From: an uncultured Lachnospiraceae bacterium
GTDB lineage: Bacteria; Bacillota; Clostridia; Lachnospirales; Lachnospiraceae
NCBI GenBank assembly: GCA_947175305.1
Contig: CAMWMO010000073.1
Location: 1-7,214, forward strand
DNA length: 7,214 nt
Direction of reading: 5' to 3'
The position numbers were made by a program, and so were the translations under genes. Of this stretch, positions 1-6,118 are shown piece after piece. Under the pieces are notes generated by a model that ran no database searches, had not been told where the DNA came from, and saw nothing but the letters and a program-made list of their open reading frames with translations. Within the stretch, counting starts at the first letter, position 1. The number at the start of each line of letters is the position of its first letter.

Positions 1-1221
1 ATGATGAGACATATAGTATCGGCAGCTCTTGTTTTAGGATACTGCCGGATAAAATATGAGAGGCATCTGGAAAAGGCGATTTTTACGTTGCTGCTGTTTT
101 ACAATTTTCATTGCATGAGTTTTCTGATCTCAAACAGCATTTACCAATGTTTGTCAGATGATATGCTGGACAGGATTGATGTTCGGGATGCTGAATATAT
201 GCTTCTCATGTATAAAACCCAGATGATTTGTCAGAGTATGAATGTTTTATTTTATACGTTGGCATTTCTGCTTATGATAGGGATTGTCGGAAGAATTGTA
301 AAAAAGCCGTTTTCCATGAACTGGCAGGAAGCCATGTTTCTGTCAGCACTTAACATTGTGGGAAGTATGCTGACATGGATGGTTGTGGATCTTTCTGTGG
401 TACAGATGGATCAGGATATTTTTTTCCTTTTTACCGAGCGAAGAGAGATGATATGGAAGATACCGATGATCGCGGTTTTGATCTGTGTCGGTGAAATCTC
501 CGCCATTTATATTTTTCATAGGTACAAGGAGTTACAGGACGAGAGAGAAAAACATTTTGTGGAAGAACAGCAGATGAAAGCCATGAGAAGGAGGTTGGAA
601 GAGGCAGAAAACTTCTATGGAAGTATCCGAAAAGTACGGCATGAGATGAAAAGCCATATGGCAAATATCAAAGGGCTTGTTGCCGGAGAAAAGTATGGGG
701 AAGTGGAAACATACGTTGGCAGACTGGATGAAACAATGCAGGAACTGGACTATAAGTTCAGTACAGGAAATGCGGTGACCGATGTCATCATTAATGATAA
801 ATACCAAGGGGCGATAAAGTCTGGGATCGCATTCCGGGTAAAGTTTGATTACCAAGGGACAGACACCATAGAGGCATTTGATATGGGAATCGTATTGAAT
901 AACCTTCTGGATAATGCCATAGAAGCTTGTGAAAACGTGGAACAGGAAAAACGTTATATCAGCCTTGTTTTGAGAAGAAAGGATTCTTTCCTGCTGATCG
1001 AGGTGGAGAATAGCTTTGACGGGAAATTGGATTGGAAAGACGGGGAGGGTATTCCGGCAACAAGGAAACAAAGCGGTCTGCCGGATATATTGATGGAGCA
1101 TGGTATCGGTCTGAAAAATGTAAAAGATGTGGCAGACCGTTATCTTGGTTATATGGATATGAAAGCGGAGCGTGATGTATTCAAGGTCACGGTCATGCTT
1201 CAACAAAAGGAAGTACAATAA
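1..1221 (+). CDS. AgrC-like GHKL-domain sensor histidine kinase (N-terminus possibly incomplete)
   Basis: This is a membrane sensor kinase that would autophosphorylate on a histidine and pass the phosphate to a response regulator. Four hydrophobic stretches are visible at about residues 26-44, 75-97, 110-130 and 153-173. A charged coiled-coil linker follows (175-205), then an H-box with VRHEMKSH around His214, an N-box NNLLDNAIEAC (300-310) and a G-box HGIGLKN (367-373). This order is that of the AgrC-like GHKL kinases that sense peptides or cell-surface signals. Those proteins usually carry six or so membrane segments, so two may lie before the window; the ATG at position 1 may be an internal Met. 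No response regulator is present here, and it would be expected upstream. The stop lies 28 bases before the next gene, which suggests cotranscription. The kinase assignment is firm; the ligand is unknown. Confidence 0.9.
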   Translation: MMRHIVSAALVLGYCRIKYERHLEKAIFTLLLFYNFHCMSFLISNSIYQCLSDDMLDRIDVRDAEYMLLMYKTQMICQSMNVLFYTLAFLLMIGIVGRIVKKPFSMNWQEAMFLSALNIVGSMLTWMVVDLSVVQMDQDIFFLFTERREMIWKIPMIAVLICVGEISAIYIFHRYKELQDEREKHFVEEQQMKAMRRRLEEAENFYGSIRKVRHEMKSHMANIKGLVAGEKYGEVETYVGRLDETMQELDYKFSTGNAVTDVIINDKYQGAIKSGIAFRVKFDYQGTDTIEAFDMGIVLNNLLDNAIEACENVEQEKRYISLVLRRKDSFLLIEVENSFDGKLDWKDGEGIPATRKQSGLPDILMEHGIGLKNVKDVADRYLGYMDMKAERDVFKVTVMLQQKEVQ

Positions 1222-1234
1222 AAATTTATGAATC

Positions 1235-1248
1235 AGGAGGACTAAGAA
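1235..1248 (+). promoter_or_regulatory. Ribosome binding site and conserved leader of the FliD-like gene
   Basis: AGGAGG at 1235-1240 is followed by ACTAAGAA. The ten bases GGACTAAGAA (1239-1248) recur exactly at 2033-2042, before the next gene. The site permits starts at 1250 or 1253. Confidence 0.7.
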
Positions 1249-1249
1249 C

Positions 1250-1909
1250 ATGATGAGAATCACGACACAGATGCTGAACAGATCAGCAAGGAGAGCAGGG
1301 ATGCCAATCCATAGCGCTTCACTCTTAAACTACATTAAGGGTAATTCCGGGAACACCACGCTTGGCGCTCTGAACAAGAGCAGTAAAACGAATGCTGCCA
1401 CCAGAATCAAATATGAAAAGCTGGAAAAGACAGCGGATCAGTTATCGGAGGCGGCATCTGTCTTTATGGAGAGCGGGGAGGATTCCCTTTTTTCCAAGGC
1501 ACGGGAGAGCGGAGACAACAAGGACATATACAATGCGGTAGAGGACTTTGTGGGAAAGTATAATAATACGCTCTCTGCATTGAAGAATACGTCCGGCACC
1601 TTGAATGATTATTACAGCCAGATGTTAAATTCTGCGGCTGTCAATAATAAGGAGGCGCTGGAGAGCGTCGGAATCAGTGTCGCAAAGGACGGAAAACTGA
1701 GTGTTGATAAGGATAAGCTGAAAGGGGCAGATATTGATACTCTGGAAAAGGTGCTCGGGAATACCACAGGCTTTACCAAAAAGGCGGCATATGCGGCGGG
1801 CCGGGTCTCTGACAATGCTAGAACCAACCAGAGAAGCTTGTCCAGTCAGTATTCTTCTACCGGATCGCCTTATTCTTCGCTGGCAAACAGGTATGATTGG
1901 TTTGGCTAA
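1250..1909 (+). CDS. FliD-like/FlgL-like flagellar-type protein, short
   Basis: The protein has 219 residues with no signal peptide or membrane segment. The first residues, MMRITTQMLNR, match the usual opening of the hook-filament junction protein FlgL (MRIT-x-x-M). Residues about 92-190 read like the C-terminal part of the filament cap FliD: an AVEDFVGKYNNTLSAL helix (96-111), then LESVGISVAKDGKLSVDKDKL (137-157 region: 'iGI, then dGkLsvD-x-x-kL') and TLEKVLG (164-170). True FliD proteins are several hundred residues long, so the central domains are absent. The last residues are a Ser/Tyr-rich tail ending YDWFG. The start at 1250 has AGGAGG at 1235-1240, nine bases away; a second ATG at 1253 would give MRITTQ, closer to FlgL. 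I infer an axial or secreted flagellar-type protein; its exact role is unknown. Confidence 0.75.
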   Translation: MMRITTQMLNRSARRAGMPIHSASLLNYIKGNSGNTTLGALNKSSKTNAATRIKYEKLEKTADQLSEAASVFMESGEDSLFSKARESGDNKDIYNAVEDFVGKYNNTLSALKNTSGTLNDYYSQMLNSAAVNNKEALESVGISVAKDGKLSVDKDKLKGADIDTLEKVLGNTTGFTKKAAYAAGRVSDNARTNQRSLSSQYSSTGSPYSSLANRYDWFG

Positions 1910-2028
1910 TCCGGAATCAGAGAGGAATGTTTCGGATATAAGACAAAGTTGAATATAGAGCTATGGATGGCGTTGTTTTCTAAGGATAGAAATTATGATG
2001 GAGAGTAACGCTATTTTTATGCAGAAAA

Positions 2029-2042
2029 AGGGGGACTAAGAA
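2029..2042 (+). promoter_or_regulatory. Ribosome binding site fixing a GTG start
   Basis: AGGGGGA at 2029-2035 lies seven bases before GTG at 2043. An in-frame TAA at 2037-2039 rules out any earlier start in this frame, so GTG is the first possible good initiator. The GGACTAAGAA segment (2033-2042) copies that at 1239-1248. Confidence 0.7.
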
Positions 2043-2591
2043 GTGGCTATCAGCGGAGTGAGACAGAAGTATGATTATTTGATAAAGGCTGCAAACCATA
2101 TACAGGGAAAAACAACTGTTAGAGAAGCAATTCCCAAGATGGAGAAGGAGTCAATACATTTTTCTGTTTCTGGTGAAGGAAGAAATATGCTTCGGGAGAT
2201 GGTAGGCAAATTTGAGCCTGATTCAGATGATATTCATGCCAGGGAAGTGACAATACAAAATACAAATGAGGTCGCATGGGAACATTATACGGCAATGCGG
2301 AGCAGCAGCAGTCTGACATTAAAAAACGGGAATTATAATGCGGAAGATGTAAAGAAATCTATTATGGATACCTATGAGACACGTTACAATGAAATCATAG
2401 AAGCACATGAAAATGGTGATCGTGAAGTTTACTATGAACTTACAGGGAAAAGGTCGCTGACACTTGCCGAAGATTTAGCCGGATTGGATGAGGCTTATAA
2501 GATGCGGCTGGCAAATCTGGAAGGGTATATCACCTGCCAGCAGACAAATAGGGCATTTGAAAATCCGGACAGCTCATGGTATTTCCGTTAA
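2043..2591 (+). CDS. Uncharacterised leaderless helical protein, GTG start
   Basis: The protein has 182 residues, and I do not recognise a named domain with certainty. It opens MAISGVRQKYDYL, a leaderless N-terminus resembling those of the next two proteins. Composition is charged and largely helical. One long predicted helix covers about 98-125 (NAEDVKKSIMDTYETRYNEI) and another covers 139-168 (LAEDLAGLDEAYKMRLANLE). There is a single Cys at 165, and the C-terminus ends SSWYFR. No signal peptide or membrane segment is visible. The gene sits 133 bases after the FliD-like gene on the same strand and shares its leader bases, so it probably belongs to the same regulated group. A role in export or as a structural or chaperone partner is possible but unproven. 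Confidence 0.8.
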   Translation: MAISGVRQKYDYLIKAANHIQGKTTVREAIPKMEKESIHFSVSGEGRNMLREMVGKFEPDSDDIHAREVTIQNTNEVAWEHYTAMRSSSSLTLKNGNYNAEDVKKSIMDTYETRYNEIIEAHENGDREVYYELTGKRSLTLAEDLAGLDEAYKMRLANLEGYITCQQTNRAFENPDSSWYFR

Positions 2592-2688
2592 GAGAAATGA
2601 AACTTTTTTGAGGGCTGATTCGTATTATTTATAGGTGGTAACTTCCCTCATTTTAAACAGAGGAGCCGTCATAAAAATAGTTGACAAC

Positions 2689-2696
2689 AAAGGAGG
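2689..2696 (+). promoter_or_regulatory. Ribosome binding site deciding the start of the PPC-domain gene
   Basis: AAAGGAGG at 2689-2696 lies eleven bases before ATG at 2708. It falls inside the reading frame if translation began at TTG 2681, so the ATG is the better start and the protein is 514 rather than 523 residues. Confidence 0.8.
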
Positions 2697-2707
2697 ACTT
2701 TTTAGGC

Positions 2708-4252
2708 ATGGGAATCAATGCGGTAAATGAGCAAAGTGCTGAATGGGGTGCGGCTTTCAGGAAGAGGCCGGTATTCTTCATGTCGGGTAAAGAGACAGAG
2801 GCGTTTTTTGATGGAAGATTGAAGAAAAACATGATGCTACAGGAGGATACCTGTACGCTCAGCAGCAATGACACTTACCGCAGGCAGCATACCACTTATG
2901 AGGTTTCCGATCAGGAGAAGGGCAGCACATTTCTGGACTTGAACTTTCTGATCAAGGACGAGACCAGCAGCTTAAGAGGTAATCTCAGCGATGCAAAGGA
3001 TGTGGATTTCTATAACTTTTCCATCCCATTTTTGAACTTTCAACGGAATTATTTTGGTGTGGAAGCTTATATTGATATGCCGAAAGGCTGTGATTACGAC
3101 CTCACCCTGTATGATGAATACGGCAATCAGGTGGGAAAGGCAGAGTGGGACGGAGAAGGCCGGAAAAAGCTGAGCATCCCTAATTGGGATATCGTGACCA
3201 ACAAATATTGCATTAAGGTAGAAAATGGAAACGGGGAGGAGGTTTCCCCGGATGACTACTATAGGATCAGCTTCCATGTTACCGAAAACAAGGAGCATGA
3301 AAAGACGGATGCCGTAAGGGAAGCGTATGGAGATTTACAGAGCACATACAGTCGGAAAGATGAAAACTGGCGGGACTATCTGGATCGATATAATGTAGTC
3401 CTGCAGGAGACAGAGCAGAATTACATAAAGGAGCTGGAAGAACTCCACCGGAGGCAGTTTGACAGCCTGCCGGAAGAAAAGAAGTATAAGGGAGACCGCA
3501 CGGTGGAGGAACTGCTGCAGGATATGGCGGAGGGAAAAGATTTAAGCGACGCGGAACTGGAATATGTCAAAATTTTTGCCAATCTGAAAGACTTTGAAAA
3601 GGCGCAGCAGAAAGCGGAACTGAAAGACAGTTTTTCAGAGGATTTTGTGAAGGAGCTGGAAGGCATGGGCATCTCCCGTGACGAGATCGAGGGGATGCGC
3701 GTAAGGATTGGAAGCAACGGGGATGTGACTGTGGACGGGATAGAGGATGAAACTATTCGGGAACAGGTGCAGAATCTGATAGAGAAAAAGTACAGTGATC
3801 AGATGTATCAGCATTACATAGGGATTGCGGACAGCGTGGGGAATCTGCCTGAGAACGCATACCAATATGCTACGGACGTGCAGGAGGTGAAGCGTTACCT
3901 GAAAGGCGTTACCGGACAGGATGTCTCCTTGAAGAATCTTTATATGCTGCCTGACGGGAACATTGGCGGTCTGCCCGGCAAGGCGGATAAGCTGATCAAC
4001 CATACAAAGGATAATGTTAAGGTTGATCAGATGCGGGATGCCCTCAGAAATATCATAGGAAATATTAGGATAAGCGGTGACTTGGGGATTCCGGATTTTA
4101 CCTCACAGTTCCAGTTCAGTAACGGTGCGTTTTCCGTGGTGGACAGTGGATTCGCGGTGGATATGAATGCATTGAATAATCGGCTGACACCGCAGTATTC
4201 CGGCAATATGTATTCCGATATGTATCGGTATCAGTTCAGGAAAGTGTTATAA
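2708..4252 (+). CDS. Leaderless protein with PPC-like beta domain and long helical region
   Basis: The protein has 514 residues from the ATG at 2708 and starts MGINAV, with no Sec signal. Residues about 75-190 look like a bacterial pre-peptidase C-terminal (PPC) domain: a LRGNLSDAKDVDFYNFSI block (89-106), then YDLTLYDEYGNQVG (130-143), then DDYYRISF (182-189) at the end. PPC domains are small beta sandwiches normally attached to secreted enzymes; here no protease or other catalytic motif is seen. Residues about 205-330 are strongly charged and probably helical or coiled-coil. After that come short beta-like segments with the pattern VRIGSNGDVTVDG (332-344), followed by a C-terminal part ending MYRYQFRKVL. 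It is the largest product of the cluster, 116 bases after the previous gene and 25 before the next. A secreted or surface structural role is inferred; the overall family is not recognised. Confidence 0.8.
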   Translation: MGINAVNEQSAEWGAAFRKRPVFFMSGKETEAFFDGRLKKNMMLQEDTCTLSSNDTYRRQHTTYEVSDQEKGSTFLDLNFLIKDETSSLRGNLSDAKDVDFYNFSIPFLNFQRNYFGVEAYIDMPKGCDYDLTLYDEYGNQVGKAEWDGEGRKKLSIPNWDIVTNKYCIKVENGNGEEVSPDDYYRISFHVTENKEHEKTDAVREAYGDLQSTYSRKDENWRDYLDRYNVVLQETEQNYIKELEELHRRQFDSLPEEKKYKGDRTVEELLQDMAEGKDLSDAELEYVKIFANLKDFEKAQQKAELKDSFSEDFVKELEGMGISRDEIEGMRVRIGSNGDVTVDGIEDETIREQVQNLIEKKYSDQMYQHYIGIADSVGNLPENAYQYATDVQEVKRYLKGVTGQDVSLKNLYMLPDGNIGGLPGKADKLINHTKDNVKVDQMRDALRNIIGNIRISGDLGIPDFTSQFQFSNGAFSVVDSGFAVDMNALNNRLTPQYSGNMYSDMYRYQFRKVL

Positions 4253-4277
4253 GTAGCAATAGGGGAGGGCTTGTAAA

Positions 4278-4772
4278 ATGAGTGTCAATGGAATTGGAGT
4301 AGGTTACCAGATGGCAGGATATGCCGCACGAAAGACAGAAAAAAGTGCTGGTTCTGAGACTGCGGGATTCATGGAAATTGTGGAGGAAAAAGCAGCACAG
4401 GACAATACAGTCGATCATGACGAACAGGCATTTGAGATGGTTGGCCCGCATGCGCCGCAGAAAGTAAAGGATGCATGGATGGAGGCGGCGAAGGAAGTCT
4501 ATGCGAACGGTATGGGCATCCAGAAAAACGGCATGATGAGCCATATATCTCAGATGATGGTACAGAGATGCAACAAAATGTTAAGGGGTGAAGCGGATTA
4601 TTCGGATATTCTGGGAAGCACTGTGGGATCTGCCATCCGGGCAACGAAACAGGCGCTGTACGATTTGGATCATCCTCTGGGGTCTGGGTATAGAAGTATC
4701 GAGGCGCAGCAGGCCCGCATCAAAGAGCGAGAATTTTATGTTGCGTTTTTGTATAAGTTGGAGAAATTATAG
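4278..4772 (+). CDS. Uncharacterised small leaderless helical protein
   Basis: The protein has 164 residues. The start ATG at 4278 has GGGGAGGG at 4262-4269, eight bases upstream. It opens MSVNGIGVGYQMAGYAARKT, a Gly-rich leaderless N-terminus that recalls the N-termini of flagellar cap and hook proteins, though this similarity is weak. The rest is mainly helical: about 59-78 (APQKVKDAWMEAAKEVYANG), 85-103 (Met-rich, with one Cys at 98) and 116-133, then a charged C-terminal helix (141-164). No signal peptide, membrane segment or enzymatic motif is visible. It is 25 bases after the PPC-domain gene, so the two are surely cotranscribed. It may be a small secreted partner or a chaperone of its neighbour; the sequence alone does not decide. 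Confidence 0.8.
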   Translation: MSVNGIGVGYQMAGYAARKTEKSAGSETAGFMEIVEEKAAQDNTVDHDEQAFEMVGPHAPQKVKDAWMEAAKEVYANGMGIQKNGMMSHISQMMVQRCNKMLRGEADYSDILGSTVGSAIRATKQALYDLDHPLGSGYRSIEAQQARIKEREFYVAFLYKLEKL

Positions 4773-4810
4773 GGCGTATATCACCAATAGGCAGGAACGG
4801 TGGCACTATT

Positions 4811-4818
4811 AAAGGAGG
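4811..4818 (+). promoter_or_regulatory. Ribosome binding site deciding the start of the Tyr/Cys-rich gene
   Basis: AAAGGAGG at 4811-4818 lies eleven bases before ATG at 4830. The longer frame from GTG 4800 would place this site inside the coding region and has no comparable site of its own. Confidence 0.75.
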
Positions 4819-4829
4819 AGATTTCTCAT

Positions 4830-5885
4830 ATGAATTACGGTAATATTCAATTTGGGGAAAATAAGCCCGAGCCAATTGATATCATGACTGTGGCAATAAG
4901 GTGCGGGGATCGTTTGCGTTATCAGGAAAGAGGAAAGCAGACAGATTTGACTGCGAGAAAAACGGTGGATTCTTTGGAAACAGCTGAAAAGATCAATAAA
5001 ATCATGTGTGAGTGCTATCCAAATTATCAAGTGGTGAAAGGAATGCCTCCGGGGGGTGTATTTGCTGATCAATATGGATATGATATGCAAAATGATATCT
5101 ATTATTGTATGACGGATTATTATGCGGGAAAGATCAGTGAGAGCGATGTGAAAGATTACTTGGAAGAATGTTGTGTTTCCATGAGGATATACAGGACACA
5201 GAAATGTCAGACATCCGGGCATAATGTAGAGGACAATCAGTTAATTGTGAGTCAGGTGTACGAGATTTTTGCGAAAATGAACGCGAGAGCAGCCGGGAAT
5301 GCGAATTATGAAGAGGGATTGGCTGAAAATAAAGCGTATGGCGGCAGGTCAGACGATTGGGTTTATTACAATTCTGATTATTATTATCAATGTGAGGAAA
5401 CGAAAGATTTTTTGCGGCAGGCAGCCCTGTATGTGACAGATCAGTGGGAGATTCCTGCTATTGATGCAGAAGAAATAGAGAAAAATACTGGCTATACATT
5501 AGATGGAGGGTTAGATTTTAACAGCGGCTGGAACTGGATGTATAGAAATCAAACGGGCAGAGGCAGTATGGAAGATGAATCGGTGGAACCCCCTAAAGAT
5601 TTCAAGCTTTTCTACAAAGAAGATTCTTCTGCGGCGGAGAAAGGTTATTTATGGGTCTCTTTAAACGGAGATCGAAGGGATATCGATGTTTCGTTTTCCG
5701 TATCTCATTCAGGTAGCTTAAAGGGACAGATCTATCATGTATATGACCTGATGGATGATACTTTTAAGGCTGAGCATAAGGAAGACAGCCGCTTTTTAAG
5801 TGGGCTTACCGTGTTTATGAGATGGTATGCTTATGCAAGCGGGATCAATAATATATCTGGTAATTATGTTCCGCGATTTGAGTGA
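4830..5885 (+). CDS. Uncharacterised tyrosine- and cysteine-rich leaderless protein
   Basis: The protein has 351 residues from the ATG at 4830, and no known family is recognised. The N-terminus MNYGNIQFGENKPEP has no signal peptide. Eight cysteines are present (25, 60, 62, 93, 114, 115, 126 and 188), seven of them in the first 126 residues. Aromatic clusters include DIYYCMTDYY (89-98) and VYYNSDYYYQ (178-187). The N-terminal half is probably mostly helical. The C-terminal part, about 255-310, alternates hydrophobic and polar residues as in beta strands (KGYLWVSLNGDRRDIDVSFS, 271-290). It is the last gene before a terminator and lies 57 bases after the previous gene. The cysteine pattern is not a recognisable zinc finger or iron-sulfur motif. 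Function unknown; I infer it is a fifth product of the same cluster. Confidence 0.8.
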   Translation: MNYGNIQFGENKPEPIDIMTVAIRCGDRLRYQERGKQTDLTARKTVDSLETAEKINKIMCECYPNYQVVKGMPPGGVFADQYGYDMQNDIYYCMTDYYAGKISESDVKDYLEECCVSMRIYRTQKCQTSGHNVEDNQLIVSQVYEIFAKMNARAAGNANYEEGLAENKAYGGRSDDWVYYNSDYYYQCEETKDFLRQAALYVTDQWEIPAIDAEEIEKNTGYTLDGGLDFNSGWNWMYRNQTGRGSMEDESVEPPKDFKLFYKEDSSAAEKGYLWVSLNGDRRDIDVSFSVSHSGSLKGQIYHVYDLMDDTFKAEHKEDSRFLSGLTVFMRWYAYASGINNISGNYVPRFE

Positions 5886-5914
5886 AATGTGGGATAAAAG
5901 ACGAGAACCTATTT

Positions 5915-5926
5915 TCTGTATACAGA
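5915..5926. repeat. Perfect 12-base palindrome
   Basis: TCTGTATACAGA is its own reverse complement. It lies between the stop codon at 5885 and the terminator at 5941. It could be a protein-binding site or simply chance; nothing else supports an operator. Confidence 0.25.
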
Positions 5927-5940
5927 TGGAGTGTTTGAAG

Positions 5941-5979
5941 GGCTATGGACAATGTTTTGTCTGTAGTCTTTTGCTTTTT
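5941..5979 (+). terminator. Rho-independent terminator after the leaderless-protein cluster
   Basis: GGCTATGGACAA (5941-5952) pairs with TTGTCTGTAGTC (5957-5968), with three G-U pairs and a four-base loop TGTT. A T-rich tract interrupted by GC follows (5969-5979). It lies 56 bases after the stop at 5885 and separates the cluster from the helicase gene. Confidence 0.65.
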
Positions 5980-6003
5980 GCGTTTGAAAATGAACGAAAA
6001 AAG
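5974..6003. repeat. Second inverted repeat overlapping the terminator tail
   Basis: CTTTTTGCGTT (5974-5984) pairs with AACGAAAAAAG (5993-6003) with one mismatch around an eight-base loop. The A- and T-rich arms could let it act as a terminator on the opposite strand, or as a back-up for the first hairpin. Confidence 0.4.
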
Positions 6004-6037
6004 AAGCGCGATTTTTACTCACACTTCATTGTATAGT

Positions 6038-6067
6038 TTAACACAGAATAAAATAAAAGTCTATTAT
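6038..6067 (+). promoter_or_regulatory. Sigma-A-like promoter for the HelD-like helicase
   Basis: TTAACA (6038-6043) and TATTAT (6062-6067) each differ by one base from the vegetative consensus and are 18 bases apart. Transcription would begin near 6074, giving a leader of about 45 bases. Placement directly after the terminator supports an independent transcription unit. Confidence 0.55.
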
Positions 6068-6102
6068 TTTTTTTCGCTTTTCGCTACAATTAATAATTAT
6101 AC

Positions 6103-6111
6103 AAAAGGAGG
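6103..6111 (+). promoter_or_regulatory. Ribosome binding site of the helicase gene
   Basis: AAAAGGAGG ends seven bases before ATG 6119, near-ideal spacing, and fixes that start. Confidence 0.8.
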
Positions 6112-6118
6112 TACGCAT

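Noticed and set aside
532..1263. Long minus-strand frame opposite the kinase
   Set aside because: It is antisense to the conserved GHKL catalytic region and encodes a protein with no recognisable features.
1907..1939. TCGGATAT at 1932-1939 as a flagellar sigma-D -10 box
   Set aside because: Six of eight bases match the GCCGATAT consensus, but no TAAA element lies 14-16 bases upstream; the nearest TAAT is 21 bases away.
2609..2654. TGAGGG (2609-2614) and CCCTCA (2645-2650) followed by TTTT as a terminator between genes
   Set aside because: A six-base stem with a thirty-base loop is too weak to call a terminator.
2681..2707. Start of the PPC-domain protein at TTG 2681
   Set aside because: The strong AAAGGAGG site lies within this extension and serves the ATG at 2708.
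2681..2709. Perfect TTGACA at 2681-2686 as a -35 promoter element
   Set aside because: No TATAAT-like element occurs at 16-18 bases; the matching position overlaps the ATG at 2708, so transcription would start inside the gene.
4800..4829. Start of the Tyr/Cys-rich protein at GTG 4800
   Set aside because: AAAGGAGG at 4811-4818 lies within the extension and serves the ATG at 4830.
5827..6036. 69-codon frame on the plus strand
   Set aside because: It overlaps the end of the Tyr/Cys-rich gene and runs through the terminator; no good ribosome binding site and low-complexity end.
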